This document shows positions 24,867 through 38,538 of a stretch of 64,000 nucleotides of DNA, one piece after another. The stretch covers positions 15,775,040-15,839,039 of the forward strand of contig OY747716.1 in assembly GCA_963556495.2 (NCBI GenBank), read 5' to 3'. The notes under the pieces were generated by a model. The model ran no database searches and was not told where the DNA came from. It saw only the letters and a list, made by a program, of their open reading frames with translations. This DNA comes from Valencia hispanica. Lineage: Eukaryota; Chordata; Actinopteri; Cyprinodontiformes; Valenciidae. Made by a program: the position numbers and the translations under genes. Position 1 is the stretch's first letter; the number at the start of each line of letters is the position of its first letter.

Positions 24867-27614
24867 GACTGTTTCTATATATATTAGGCGTGTGGTACCC
24901 TATGCTTCATTTAAACTTTTAAACTTTAGAACATTAAAGCACAAAAGAATGACAAACCAGATAGGGAGTGGAATTGGCCGATTATTTTCTTCACTGAAGT
25001 CCAACTCATACCATCTAGTCCTAACTACTGATCACTCAACTGTAGAGTCTATGTGATGTCAATTCCACTCTCCAAAGCTGCCCACCTGGACTCTCTGTGC
25101 ACATCCAAATGTAACACATATTTCTGGTGCCAAACGCACTCAGATAAAACAGTGCTTCAGATCATGAGCAGAAGAAGAAAAACAACAATGATGAGCCTAT
25201 TTATTTGAGTCACACTAAGCTATGCAGATGGTTTCCTCACCTGGGAATGTGGGATGGTTGAAAAAAGGAACATAAACATATACTAACACCAGCAATCTAA
25301 ACAATTCAGTCAATAGTAATCTAACCACTTGGGGACCCTCACTGAGCAATATTTTCCCCAGGCAGGCAGAGTTGATCTTTTAATACGAAAAGATAAATAC
25401 ATAGAAAGAGACTTGAAGGAGAAGTAACATACCCGGTCATGGTGCAGCAGAACACTGTGATTACCACACCAGTCAACACAATATAAACGTTTCCTGACGG
25501 GCATCATAAGTGACACACATATTTTATGAGAAAAATGCTCAAAAAAATTATTCACGAAACTTATTTCCAAAAACACCAGCATAGATGACAAGATAGGAAA
25601 CATTGTGACAGCATCTTAAGTAATGCTAACCTTGCTAATAGTGCCAGTCCCAAAACAACAAGCTAAGTATAGTTTAAATGATCAACATTTGAAATATTGT
25701 GTTATAAAACAATAGTACTTTAAAAAAAAACATCAGGTTGGAAATCAACCACAAATCTCTACGGAAAAGCAATAGTTCACTGTCCACTCCACTGAGCATT
25801 TTACTACATCATAGTCAAGTAATCAAACCACAGCACTTGCTGTCACTTTTAATATAACTGGAAAAAATTTAAAAATATCTTTCAGGTTGGATTTGAAGCA
25901 ATAGTCTTTGTCCCTAAAACAGTGCTTCTCCTTTTAATTGCACATTAATTGAGACAGAACATTGTTTTAAATAGGTCCAAAAGCAACATATGCAGAGCAG
26001 AGAACTGAACTATCTTCTTAAAACGTCTAACATGTTAGCGGGACAGGACCACATCGGCACACCAACTGCAGGGCACACAATGATCCTGCAGTTTGCTAAC
26101 AATTTTATTAACCCCAACTAGGACTTCCACAACAGAGACTAGTCGACATTGCTTCTAACAAATCAAATACCATAGGCAATCATCTTCTGTTCTCAACCTA
26201 CAAACCAGATTTCAAATAAGCTTCACCAAATTTGATGCACAAGAGACCACCAAATCTAACCACGGTTCATCAAATCAAATTCATAATTCTTTATACATAT
26301 GGGACTGCTTCTCTTTCAAACATGCAACATTTGGAGAAATTTGCAGTCAAAAGATAGAGCGAGTGGCCCATATACCTCATCGCAGCAGCTTTGAACTTTT
26401 GATGCATGCTACGCGACCCCCACCCCCCCTTCTTTCCCTGACCATTCTCTGTCTGATTATTATGATTTAGTGCCACAACAAGATCTTTAATCTTTAGGCA
26501 CCAGAAAAAGTGCTGAAGTGACCAGAGTTTTCTCTGGTTCTATGCAGGATAAAGTCATGTACCGCCCCCCCCTCTCCACCTGCTGCTGCATACTGCTGGT
26601 CAGATGGCTGTAATAAGCGTACTACACTTCTTGCTCCCTTCCGAGAAAGACAAAGCTGCTCTTTTTAGAAAAAAAAACATACACACTTGTTACAGAACTA
26701 AAACAGCGCCACCTATCTCTTTTATTAAGGTAGTGCTGTTTAAAATTTACAGTTAGCAAGCGATGAGCAGGATGTCTGTTAAGTAGTCGACTGCTACCTG
26801 ACCAGTTAGACTAAAAACAAGCTAATATCAGCTTTATATAATTGTGTTACTCTACTTGCATATTACTACTACTACTACCTGTACTTTAAGGTTTCAGGTA
26901 AAATGTATGTATAAAAATCTAAATAATAAAATGTTAGGAAGAACATTATTGTAACTGTGAAAACCAATATGTGGAATCATTAAGCAACATCAGAGATCAT
27001 TGCTCGTTTTTAGTTTTAAATAAAACCAATCAGATCATGTTTGTATGTAATTACCATAATAATGTGAAATTATTATTTTTTTCTCAAACTTACTATACAG
27101 TAGGAATCTTATAATGGGTCTTGGCCAATTTTAACCACATATGAACAACAACTGAGAAGGCTGGCATGGAGAAAGAGAACGGCGTTCCAAGTCTTAAGGG
27201 CATCATTTCAGTTTACATTATTCATCGCTGGAGAATTTGTTTTTGTGTTTCTCTGCTGTTAAACAACTGCTAAAAAGAGAAGCATGCCGAATACTCCTGA
27301 GGCGTTTACGTGCAAAAGACTAAATTAAAGAGAAGCAATGGAGACAGCAACCACAGAACACAAGACAGAAGGTCACACACTGGTGGCAAAATCATTCACA
27401 GATGTGGAGGGCCTGTCCTCTGGATCCACTGATACACATAAGCAAACAAAGTTTCATTATCAACCAAATATTTTATGATTTTATTGTTATCTAAACCCCG
27501 ACAGAGATCAAAGCTATGTACTGCTAATCCATCTCTGTCAAAGCATCAATCCCATTTGTTTCCTACGAACACACCCTTTTTACTGTATGCTAGTGTTTTT
27601 TTTTTCTACCCTGG
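24867..27614. other. intron sequence, nothing assigned
   Basis: The longest stretch without a recognised repeat in the left half. AT-rich, only short frames, with a C-rich patch near 26415-26430 and 26563-26572. Confidence 0.5.
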
Positions 27615-27745
27615 TGATTGCAGTTCAGTAAAAGCCTGTTAATCAGCCATCAATTGAAATCAGCTGTGTTAAAACAGGGGAACATTGAAGACATGCAGGG
27701 CAGTGTGCGTTGAGGAGCAGGGTTGGGAAACACTCCTGTACAAAT
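27615..27745. mobile_element. fragment related to the 54.2-kb MITE
   Basis: GACATGCAGGGCAGTGTGCG, GAGGAGCAGGGTTGGGAAAC and CAATTGAAATCAGCTGTGTT match one arm and centre of 54236-54417. The opposite arm is missing. Confidence 0.65.
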
Positions 27746-28164
27746 CACAAGCCCATAATCACCTAAGTGTGGTTAACCCAGCGATCTTAATGCCTTCTTA
27801 CTTTAAAATACGCACCAGTTCAAGTCTACTGATTCTCAGTGGAGGAAAGCAACTTCAGTCAAAAACAGTTCTGGCAAAAAAGCTATTAACTAAAGAAAGC
27901 TAATAATGGACACCCTTTATAAGCAAAACATAAGCCACAGAATGCGAGGCCCTGTGTTAAAAAAAAAAGCTGTTCCGTTTTACAAAGTGTGATGGAGCTC
28001 ATCAATTCATGCCTCGTGATAACATCAAACGTCTGTTTAGGCTGTAAACTCTGATGGAAAGCAAGCACAGCCAATCGCTGCTATTTAAACGACAATTCGC
28101 TCAGTGCAAATCTACTTTAATGGGTTTTTTTTTTTTTTCAAATTTGGCAAAATTGTTTTCAATT

Positions 28165-28235
28165 CTATTCCATTCAGTTTATTTATATAGCACGAATTCA
28201 CAACAGATGTCATCTCAACGCACTTATCAAGAAAA
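28165..28235 (+). repeat. LINE/SINE tail fragment
   Basis: CAGTTTATTTATATAGCACG and ACAGATGTCATCTCAACGCA are the well-known TATATAGC tail words of fish retroposons. Only about 70 bp are present. Confidence 0.55.
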
Positions 28236-28969
28236 TTCATTTCAATGCTATCATACAAACATTCCAATCAGTTTTAAATCAATTTTTTTTTCTTTTCCAG
28301 ATCATTTTACACATAGTTAGAGTCTATATTATTCACAGCAACTAACGTGTTATCATAATGCACGACTAAGAAAACAACTATAGCTACTTCTATTTCTTAA
28401 CTACTACGGAAAGAAATAAGGGAGCTGTTCTCCAGAATTTAAAACTATTTAGATCAAAACACATTGGTTGCTGTGGTTGGAGCACTTTAAAGGATCAGAG
28501 CTTCACACATAACTATTTCATCTTTGTATGGAAGATCTGTTTGGGTAAAGCTAAATAAAGAACCAACTCGTCTTCAAACAGCATATATACCATCAATAGA
28601 TTCCAGCAACAGTAAAATGTGAGCACTAACAACTAAATGTTCAAAGTTGATATGGGCTATGAGGTGCTTTGTACCCCGAAAGTTCAAATATATGCCTTTT
28701 ATTGCACAGCTGCATAGATTTGATAGCCAAGCCAGTTTCAAACTATTCCATGTACCTGAGGTAGAATTTACTAGCTGGGTAGTATTTGATAGTTTTCCAG
28801 ATTAGTCGATCAGTCAAACATCCTTTTAATCTATTTTCCACACCAGTAAATCCCATCTTGATATCTCCACATTCCTACATAAATCTCCAAAGTAAATTCA
28901 AACAATGAGTTATTTGGGAATTAATTTTTTTTTAGTCTTATTCTTTGATTTAATTCAACATCTAAAATG

Positions 28970-29840
28970 GCTAGGCAAGGCAAGGAAATTTAATTTGTAT
29001 AGCACACTTTCAACAACAGGGTAATTCAAGGTGCTTTACATGATTTGGTGATAAAAAATAAAATTAAAATAAAAACAGAATATAACATTGGAAATTAAAA
29101 AGTCAATAAAGCAAGAGAAACGTCAGTAAAGCAAGAGAGCATGAACACATTTGATACATATGACAATCATTTACTCAAAGGCAATTTTAAACAGATGAGT
29201 TATTAGTCTCAATTTAAAGCAGTTCAGAGTTTCAGCAGCTCTGCACTCATTAGGAAGTTTGTTCCAGATAATGGGAGCGTAGAAACTGAAAGCTGCTTCT
29301 CCATGTTTGGTTCTGAGTCTAGGGATGTTTAGTAGGCTAGAGTTGGAGGACCTGAGTGGTCTTGGTGGTTGGTATGGTGACAACAGGTCTTAAACAAATT
29401 TTGGTGCAAAGCCATTTAATGATTTATAAACTAGTAGAGTATTTTGAAGTCTATTCTCTGAGCTACAGGGAGCCAGTGTAAGGACTGCAGAACTGGGGTG
29501 ATGTGCTCTACTTTCATGGTTCTAGTGAGAACGCAAGTAGCAGCGTTCTGGATCAGCTGCACCCGATTGACTTTTTAGGCAGACCTGTGAAGACACTGTT
29601 GCAGTAATCAATCCGACTAAAGATAAATGCATGGATGAGTTTTTCGAGGTCTTGTTGCGACATTAGTTCTTTAATTCTAGAAATGTTCTTCAGATGATAG
29701 AAGGCTGACCTTGGAGGTTGGAGGTTCAGGTCTGAGTCCATTACTACACATAGATTTCGGGCCTGATCAGTAGCTCCTAGCTATATTAATTGAAGCTGTG
29801 TGCTGACTCTTGATCGTTCCTCTTTAGGTCCAAGACAAGC
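28970..29840 (-). mobile_element. LINE 3' portion (L2/Rex1-like), decayed
   Basis: On the minus strand two frames give reverse transcriptase C-terminal parts: LEKLIHAFIFSRIDYCNSV then, after decay, LSPYQPPRPLRSSNSSL, GEAAFSFYAPIIWNKLPNEC and FKLRLITHLFKIAFE. The 3' UTR reaches the low-coordinate end with TTTAATTTGTATAGCACAC, a fish LINE tail word. The catalytic region is missing or too decayed to read. Confidence 0.75.
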
Positions 29841-30002
29841 TAAGACAAGACAGGCCAGCTGGATTATACTTCATTGATTACAGACTTTTGAAAAACAAAG
29901 TTTGTGATATACGAGTCCTTTATTCTACTTGTGAAATGACAATGGGCACTGGCATGTGGAGCACTTTAGATCAGAGTCAAACATAAACAATGTCAAAGAA
30001 CT

Positions 30003-30038
30003 ATCCATCCATCCATCAATCCATCCATCCATCCATCT
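30003..30038. repeat. (ATCC)n microsatellite
   Basis: About nine ATCC units with one CATCAATCC interruption. It could be the lone tail of a Rex3-like element on the minus strand, whose tails are GGATGGAT, but no LINE body lies next to it. Confidence 0.85.
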
Positions 30039-30099
30039 TACCCAAATGAAACAAAAGGCTTCACAAATACAATTCAGCCAAAGCTTGAAGCTTTTAATT

Positions 30100-30472
30100 C
30101 TTTATGCCACTGAGAGGTATAGCGTGGGCTCGGAGTGGTTTGGTATGCTATTCTGTGTGTTTCCATTGTAAAAGCAGCCCATAAAACTGACCCGTATCGC
30201 ACCATTCCTGGTGATGCGTTCAGTTGTAGGTCCATAGAACAATGGTATTTTACGGTTAGGGTAGAGCTACTGGTGTCACACGGTACAGTCCATTGACTGG
30301 GGGACAGCAAAACGTCACTGCTTGCGACAAGACTGTACCAGTGCATCACGTTTGTCATCACACTTGTATGTCACCAAGTCAGGGGCATTTGTTTTTAACC
30401 CCGCCTCTGTACCAAATAGCGTACCAAACCGCACTGACCGACCCGTGTCGTACCACTCAGTGGAAACAAGGC
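30100..30472. mobile_element. MITE with CCACTGAG ends
   Basis: Left CCACTGAGAGGTAT (30108 on) and right TACCACTCAGTGG followed by AAACAAGGC are inverted. Inside each end are GCTCGGAGTGGTTTGG and CCAAACCGCACTGACCG. There is no ORF. The right end, read in reverse, is nearly identical to the left end of the element at 38588, so both belong to one family. Confidence 0.7.
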
Positions 30473-30684
30473 ATTACATTTTACCCAATAGCTGATCAAT
30501 AAGAAACCCCATCAACTGAAAAGTGAAATATCCCTTTATTGATATCACAAGCTTTAAAATCAGACGCTGCATTGTATAATTCACTTAACGCAAGCTAGTA
30601 GTTATTTTGCAGCCATCATTCATTAAGCCTTGTTTCAACTAATACTGTAATGTTTCATCTAATGTTACTGTCCAGACCTTACAT

Positions 30685-30965
30685 GGTAGATGGCCTGTAC
30701 TTGTATAGTGCTTTATCAAGTCCTGAGGACCCCAAACTATATTCTGTCATTCACCCATTCACACACTAGTAATGGTGGTAAGCTATATTGTAGCCGCAGC
30801 TACAGAGTCAGTGCCCTGGGGCACACTGACAGAAGCGAGGCTGCCGTACATTGGGCCCTCTGACCACCACCTGTAGGCAGGGTGGGTGAAGTGTCTTGCC
30901 CAAGGACACAACAACTAAGTCAGGCGGAGCAGGGGATAGCACAAACTCCAAACTCCTGGGCCACA
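30685..30965 (+). repeat. fish repeat, longer copy (ACTTGTATAGTGC type)
   Basis: CTGTACTTGTATAGTGCTTT, ATTCACCCATTCACACACTA, TGCCCTGGGGCACACTGACA and TGTCTTGCCCAAGGACACAA occur in the order known for a common teleost repeat. It has no coding capacity that I can see. Confidence 0.7.
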
Positions 30966-32219
30966 GTCAGCAACAATAAAAAGTTAATGTAACACATTAA
31001 AGATACTCGAATCTAAAGGGTAAAACACATTTGGTACTGTGTGACACATATAACAAAATATTATTTCCAGTTATAGCAAACCACAACAGAGACACATGGC
31101 CACTGAAACCGACACCAAGACACATCTCTCACCAAACTCTCCCTTCTAGTTTTAAGCATCGCTGCTACTGCAGAGAACACCTACAGGTGAAGTTCATTAA
31201 TCCGTTGTGCCTTAGTCACTTCTCATGGTGCAGTGCAGTTTTTAAAACAAAGGCTCTATATGAGCCGTTAGCAATAATTCTGTTAATCTTTGTATTGATT
31301 CCCGTGCATAATCTCTGCAAAAATAACATGGTTAGTTAGTACAGTATAATGGATGGGATGAAATTAGGGCTGGGTGATATGGGAAAAAAATGATATCACA
31401 ATGATATTTTTCTGTCAGAACCATTCACTCTGCTCTGTTCACTCCCTGTCTCAATTATTGTCTGCACCTGTCTCCAATCTCAGTCATGACCTGATCCTAA
31501 TCCTCCCTCATATATTTAAGCCCTTCACCTCCTTTCACTCCCTGTCAGTTCTTACAGCTTCCTACCCTGTTGTCTCTCAGCCTATTCAGTCCTGTCAGCT
31601 CGTTGCCATCCTTATTTCTGCAAGACACTGTATCTCGAATGTCAACAATTGCACCTTTTTGTCAGTCAATATGTTTGCTCTGTTCTTCCCTAATTCTCTC
31701 AAATGGAGACACAAAAAAATATGCGTAGGATCCCGTGTTCGCTCCTGAAAGGATTTAGCACTTTTCAACACAACAATACTTTTTTCAGTTGAGAAATACA
31801 TAAAAAAGTATGAGAAGTATGATGCAACTATAGAAAGACAGTTTTTTTTTCTGGGTTAAAAACAGAAAACTACACAAGTAGAAAAAAAGGGTTAAATGAG
31901 ATCATAGGATGCTGAAAGAAACCACCAGCGGCTTTTGCTGCAAGGTTTTTATCTAATGAGCCCGGTGGCAGTAGACAAGTGAATTTGGGGACATAGTGAC
32001 ACTAGGGAACAGAGGAAAAGGTTCACACACTTATATTCATGCAGATATACTCTGAATAATTTCCAGACCTGCTGAAGTTTAAAACAAGACTGGAATGTAA
32101 AGTGAATTTAATATATTCATTCTCATTGACTGCGATCACCTACATGACAAAAAGCTGTAAAATAACAAGCATTTGATACAAAGCAGCACAGAATTCAACA
32201 ACAGATATCCGTTTCACAG
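30966..32219. other. intron sequence with a short MITE-like start
   Basis: TAGGGCTGGGTGATATGGG at 31366 is a common fish repeat opening, but no partner end is clear. The rest has no recognised feature. Confidence 0.4.
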
Positions 32220-32870
32220 ATGTCTCTATAGCCCCTTTCAAACAGGCCATGAAAAAGGGTAATTTTCCGGACTTCGTCTGTTTTGCTGTCTGAAAGCAAT
32301 CTTCGGGACTTTGTCTGGATACCCTTTACCGGTAATTGTACGGATGAAGACCTAGTAACAAGAGTGGACTTTTCGCGGTATGGGGTTTGCATTCAGACAG
32401 TCAGGTAATGTTCCGGGTAAGCTAAAGGGGTGTGGGGCGCTGGGGAAAAGGGGAGAGGGACAGGGAAGGCTGTGAGCGCACACATTGATGACATATAAAT
32501 GTCACTATTTTCCTTTCAGCTTCTTCATCGATGTCTATCAAGCGTTTCCATGTGCACAAAATTGCACACATCACAAAGACGAGCACTGTGAGTAGATCTG
32601 CTGTCTACCATCTTTGCAATAATCCCTTTATTTGGGGAAATGACTTGTACGGCCGCCGCACTAAGTTTACGTAATATCCACATACAACCCCCCACTCCCC
32701 CTCCCCCCCCACCCCCCAGACATTCATCAGGATCCTCCGGTACATTTCTTGCTGTGTGAAAGCAGCCGAAAGGCAATGTTCCGGACAAAAGGGGTGTGTT
32801 TGAAAACCCAACTCCGTTTAAGACTGGAATTGTCCGCAAATATTCCAGAACTTCTGTCTGAAAACTGCTA
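32220..32870. repeat. probable MITE (TTTCAAACAGG / TGTGTGAAAG words)
   Basis: AGCCCCTTTCAAACAGGCC and TTTTCCGGACTTCGTCTG at the left, GCTGTGTGAAAGCAGCCG and CAATGTTCCGGACAAAAGG at the right: the same words recur in inverted order. There is no ORF of note. Ends are not defined. Confidence 0.45.
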
Positions 32871-33282
32871 ATTTGTCATAAAGTGTCACAACAGAACACA
32901 CTAATATAAAACCAAAAAGTGACCAACTTCCGCTAAAAATGTTACTAATTAGCCAGTAAATATTCATAATTGGCCTGAAGTGTGGAGCTAAGGACAACAT
33001 TTGATGGATGCTCTACTCAGCTCAGATGGAAAACTTGTCGTATAAAAAGAGCATTGCAGAGAAAGATGCTGTTAGGTGTCTTATCAAAGAGAAACAAGAC
33101 TGTGATTGTAGACTGGTATTGTTCAAGGTTCGTGCAGAAGTTACCTTTAAAAGCTGTTTAAACAGAATGTGCCAAGTTTAACTAGGTTAATATTAAAGAT
33201 CTTATCGCTGCTATTTTTTCACTAATTTTCTTTATGACATTGTTCTGGTTAAAGCAGTTTCATGATGCACATGATGCCTTGG

Positions 33283-33445
33283 AAATGTGTACATACTCCT
33301 TGAACTTTTCAACATTTTGTAACGTTACAGCAACAAATTTCATTGAACTTTTTAGAGATTTTATGTAATAAGCCGACACAAAGTAGCGCATAACTGTGTG
33401 TACTTCTTTAATTGCAAATAAAATGATGAAAGGTGTTGTGTGCAT
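33283..33445 (+). mobile_element. Tc1-like family left-end fragment
   Basis: TGTACATACTCCTTGAACTT, TTTTGTAACGTTACAGCAAC and TTTTATGTAATAAGCCGACA are the left terminal region of the same Tc1-like family. The rest of the element is missing. Confidence 0.65.
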
Positions 33446-33754
33446 TTGTATTTAGTCTCTTTTTCTCTCCTGTGCCTAAATAAAATCCAGTTCAATCACC
33501 TGATGTTGTGTGTGAATGCCTCAAAGGTTTGTTACAGAATGTTACAGAACAAAGGCATAATGAAGAACAAGGAAAACAGCAGACAGGTCAGCAACAAAGT
33601 ACTAGCAAAGGGTAACAGGGTAAGGTTATAAAACAATATTCCAAGATTTGAACATCTCTAGTTGAATTGATAATGAAAAAAAAGGCAAAGCGTATGGCTC
33701 AACTGCAAACCAAGGTACGGTCATCCACCTAAGCTGAAAGGCTGGCAAATACTG

Positions 33755-34421
33755 ATTTAAAGAACCAGCCAAGTGGCGAAACCATTGATAGATATGGAAA
33801 AAGTATCTTTTGCACTTCTGGCTAATTTTACCGGACCTTCACTGTATGCGCGTGTCTCCGTTTCACCAGGCTGGGGCCGACAGGACCACATTCTGAGCCA
33901 TTTCAGGTACCAAACAAGTACCTGGCTAGGGGTATGTACTCGCAAATGACCCAGTAGAGTCGCTGTTCGGGACTTGTGGTTAACTCATGCTGATTGGTTG
34001 CAATTCCGTGGAAAATGATATCAGCAGATGTCGCCAAACAACAGGCGTTTGTAAAATTGGAACAATTGCTGGATGGAAGGAAAAGAAAATAAGCTACGAC
34101 AAGTGGACCGACCATCATCCAGTGTAACAACATGGCAAACAGAAACGCGGCAACCACCCCAGCTTCTTCCATTGTCGATCTCGTTTTATTCTCTGCTGCT
34201 GTGAGCACTTTTTGGCGCCGATCAGTGATGTCACTCATTGCCAAAACGGTCGCAATATGCTGACGTCTTAGCATATTCCTTAAATGGTCAATTTTGTTTG
34301 GTTTCACAGCGGCTGAGAGGACTGAGCCATCGCAGATTCACTGTCACCTTCCCCCTCCCAGAAATGTCCTGGAACTCGTCTAGTGGAAATGGATCGTTTT
34401 GGAGGCAAGAACAATCTCTTG
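33755..34421. repeat. probable MITE-like block with a 134-codon open frame
   Basis: GGTACCAAACAAGTACCTGG (33906-33925) and TGGAACTCGTCTAGTGGAAA (34370-34389) resemble the GTTTCCA-type end words of fish MITEs. On the minus strand 33903-34307 is open for 134 codons (starts MKPNKIDHLRNMLRRQHIAT) and includes a hydrophobic stretch after GVVAAFLFAML. I do not recognise a protein family. I infer a repeat-derived frame, not a gene. The hAT MITE at 34430 sits immediately downstream. Confidence 0.35.
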
Positions 34422-34429
34422 CTGGTAGA

Positions 34430-34808
34430 CAGAGATGGGTAGAGTTCACAAAACTTTTACTGAAGGAAGAGCAGCACTACTTCAACATGATTTTACTCAA
34501 GTAAAAGTAAAAGGTTGCTGCCAAAAAAATTGCTCGAGTAAGAGTAAAAAAGTATTTGGCAAAAAGGCTACATTAGTACTGAGTAACATCTGATTTAACA
34601 TTTGTAAAATTAGGTCATCAGACAGACAAAAACATAAAGTTATAGGCAAATTCTGGTATTTTCTCACAATTTTACTTGAATAACAGTAGCGGTACGTCGT
34701 AATAATATTACCCAAGTAAAAAGTATGGCATACCAAAACTACTCTTAAAAGTATTTTTTTTCCCAAAAAGTTACTTTAATAAATGTAACTAGTTACTACC
34801 CACCACTG
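34430..34808. mobile_element. 379-bp hAT MITE with perfect 8-bp target duplication
   Basis: Starts CAGAGATGGGTAGAG and ends CTACCCACCACTG. Identical CTGGTAGA copies flank it at 34422-34429 and 34809-34816, so the boundaries are exact to the base. The interior is rich in ACTCAAGTAAAAGTAAAA-type words and has no ORF. Size and duplication fit a non-autonomous hAT. A longer relative lies at 61872-62596. Confidence 0.93.
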
Positions 34809-37800
34809 CTGGTAGACACATATACTTAAAAAAGATGCAGCTGTAATTGAGAAAGTTGACTTTGCATAAGCTTCACTTGATGCAAAAGTTTCTGGTCGGT
34901 ATCTTCTAATATTCATCCTACATTTAACAGCAACCTTTTTTTCGAGGTTATAGTAAGGGGCTACTTAGATTTTCTTTTCTTAATGGTTTGAAACAACATA
35001 AACAAAAGCTACTGCATTATGCTGCAAAAATACCTCTAATTGAAAACCATTCAGCAGTTCTCTGCTGTGATTAATAATACAGATAGATAATGACTACAGT
35101 TTTGTATTCTACCCAAAACATCAATCTTTTGGCACATCACTCACTTCTTGGGCCAGCCTTACTTCGGTCCGCATTGTCACTGCCCACTACTATCCCTATT
35201 GTCCAACAGCCATAACTCCTCCTCCACCCACTGCTTTCACTATGGCTGTGCACAATAAAAGCAGCGAGTGATGAAAGAGGACATCAGTGCTCTAAAGGAC
35301 CACCACAGTTGAAGACTTGGTGTGAAAGGAGTGCCCCTGGACAGAGAGAATGGCATTGTTCTGTACTTACTACATCTATGGTGCATGTGCATCTGTGGTT
35401 GGTGGTGGCAATATCATGGACATGGAGGGGTGGAAACGGCAGCAGAGGCTGTAAGGTTTGTTTGTAGAGATGAGGAATAGCAGACCCGCTGTAAATACAG
35501 GGTTGAAAAGAGGGGAGACTTCAAAGCAGTCGTGTGTGTTTGCATCAGAGAGGAGAGCTTTTTCTAGTGATTGCCCTCTAGAACACAATCGAAATCCATC
35601 TCGTTTGGAGAAGCCGTGGAGAGTGTTTCTCGAGACTTTTATTTTCACAGACCAGAGAACTTATAAGGCACCTGCTTCATGATTATAAAATATTTTGTAT
35701 TTGTTACCCTAGATTCATTAGATGATATCAAAACCTAAACTCTACACATCTATGAATCTGTGTGTCGTGTCTTTTTATTTGAATTGACTGACTGACTGAC
35801 TGACAAATCAAAACAGAGACATTTTTACTTATGGCACTTCAGGGGGATTCAACAACAGTGGCAAACAGCATTGTAGACAAAGGTTGCTAAAACAAACCAA
35901 TGACACTGATCTAGTAGTGCTAGTAGTACTCTGAGGAAGACTTACTGTATATATTTTTGGATCGACACAAACTTGAAGGGACAGGCTTTAAGTGTTTCTT
36001 AGGAAAATGGGAGATACCGTTTCAAACATTACTTAGTCATCATCTACAAACAGGGGCGGTACAAGGGGAAACTATTCTCTTGACAGAAATGGTAGGAACA
36101 AACCGGCTAAACCAGGTATTTCACCTAAAACCTGATGGGGGAAAAAAGCAGCTCTCCTCATGATGCAATGGGTGCTCTGTCTACTCCACAAAGTGGACGA
36201 TGCTGACCTAGCTTTTCGGAATGAAAAAAAAAAAAAGCATATAACCTGAAGGCCTTGATGAGTCAGCAGAACACCAACTGACACTATAAAACCCACCAGC
36301 TACTGCTAACTTGTAGCACAGTGAAACCAACAATATCTACTAAAGTCAAAGTTTTTCAACTTTGTCAGTGCTGAACAGTGTCAGGGCAATCAGAAACTCA
36401 AAAGTTCCTCTTAGTTTGCTTTATCAGTGAATGCAACTTACTACAAAAGCACTCTGCTGGGTGTAGAAGTTACTTTAGGGAATCAGACTCAATATAACGT
36501 TTTATTGAGACATGCTTGTGGTTCAGTCACGCTGCAAGAGAGCAAGAGAGAGCGAGACTTCCGGCAGATAACAGGAAGGCTAAAAGGGAGTACAACAAAG
36601 TTACTCTGTTTTATCCTTTCACTCTCTCAACCCTAGCCTGTTATAGAACCTGCTGGATTAGCAAATTTTGGCCGCTTTTTTGTTGTTTTGATTTTGGAAA
36701 TCTAAGCATTAGGTGAAGGATCAATGCTCTTCAAAATACACACTAAAATTGCTGTTTAAGCCATGCTAACAGCACTAAGCTCTGTTTTAAGATGCCAAAG
36801 CCAGTTCAAAAGTGTGACCCCATCAGCATTCTGTGTTTGTTGTTTAAAGCAACTGCTCTTTTACACAAAAAGGGGGAAATGATTTGTGACCCCTCACATC
36901 AAAAACGCAAAAAATTGTTTTAATTATGAATTGGACTTGGGATCGTCATCACAGTATCAGCATGTACAATATTGCAACTGAAATTAACTCTTTGGAAACA
37001 ATTTCGTACCGTATTGTATCTCAAATGAAAGGCTTTAATGCTCTGACTGACAGAGAATCATTTTTTGGATAGTTAGTTGAATTTTCACTGACCTTGATGT
37101 TTATATTAGATATGGATCTTAGTTTAAATACTAACGTTCAAGGATAGTACAAAAAAAGACAAAAGTAAAACCGGTCAATCACATGCTGCAGTCGCATGTT
37201 TTCCAAATAGTGTGCTGCCCTAATGTCAACTGTTTTCAGGAAACAGATATTATATACAGGTTGTCTCCTTCCCTCAGGCGTAACTGATCCCTAATTATAG
37301 GCTGTGAGACTGTTACTTTGTCTGTGGCAACTAAGGATCCTCCGTCTAAGAAAGCAGATGAGCAGAAACCAATCTGTCATCGCTGTCCAACATTACTTAC
37401 TACAAAAGCTATACAAAAGCCATTGTTTCTCATCCAACCCTTAAATCTGCCAAATGTATTTAAAGTTGTTTTTTAAGCCACATATGACTACATCTTTTTC
37501 ACATATCTTAAAACTCATTCTGTTATTAATCTAACTTTATCTTTCTGGTAATATACTCAAAAAAATGCAGATACAAAAAGCTTGAATCAGTCTATATTTC
37601 CTCTTAAAATTCAGAAAACATGAACAAGACACCGAGCCTGATTTTACTTCTAAGGTAAAATCTTAGTCTGCACCAAATGACCTCAATTCATGATCCAAGC
37701 AAAGACTAATCATCCCGCAGCATGTTCTGTGACCAGGAAAAAATGTCTGGGCAGGAAATTATGCTGCTCAGATAAATCCACAACTTTACATATTCATCAG

Positions 37801-38428
37801 TGAAATTCTCCAAACAAAATCTCCCTGTTGGTCATTAAAACCAGATGGGCTGAATTTATAGTTCATCTGCAAAACCGCATGGTCTATGCTGAAATTAGGA
37901 TGTGCGTAACACCCAGCTTAGGGATGACAGTACATCTTAGTGAACTGGGATGAAGTCAGAGCAGTGGAATCCTAATCAGCGACAAATGTCTATGTTACAA
38001 CAGAGTTTGAAATTGGCACTTTTAGCTGGGGTTGTTTTTTGTTTTTTTCAGTCAATCAATAAAACTGAAAAATCAGCAGATATTTGGCTGAGGAGAAACT
38101 AGTTCTACTCTAACGCTGCAAACATTTTTGTAAATTAGGATAAACTCCATCCTGAGTATTGCTTATTAACAGAATAAGAAAAGTAAACCGTGAATAATAA
38201 GAAAGAGTGTAATAACTTAAAGAGAACTCAAACACACTAGTGCAAAATAGATTAAGATAACCGGGGGTTTAAGAAAAGAGAATTTAAAACAACATATTCG
38301 AACATTTCGAAGGGTTGCTAATGAAAACCTAGATCATAAGCTAAATAGTCAGTGAACTTCATTATGCTACAGCCCTTTGCCTATTAGGCTGGACATCAGA
38401 AAATCATGCAATATGAAATTAAACATGC
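34809..38428. other. intron sequence, nothing firmly assigned
   Basis: 3.6 kb with short frames on both strands and no known domain. A weak MITE word (GATCGTCATCACAGTATC) lies near 36941. Overlapping opposite frames at 35376-35682 are read as chance. Confidence 0.45.
35784..35803. repeat. (GACT)n microsatellite
   Basis: Five tandem GACT-type units after TTGAAT. Short and simple. Confidence 0.85.
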
Positions 38429-38538
38429 AGGGCCTGATTTATCAAAGATTTGCAACTGTTAAAATGTGCGCAAACCTGATAGCAGGCGCAAAACCATACA
38501 GCAATAAATAAATAATGCGCCACCACGATTCAATAAAA

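Noticed and set aside
30003..30038. Rex3-type LINE from the (ATCC)n tract
   Set aside because: No coding or body sequence of the LINE adjoins it; a plain microsatellite is enough.
33903..34307. 134-codon minus-strand frame with a hydrophobic segment
   Set aside because: Looks repeat-derived and not like any protein that I know. Listed only within a low-confidence repeat entry.
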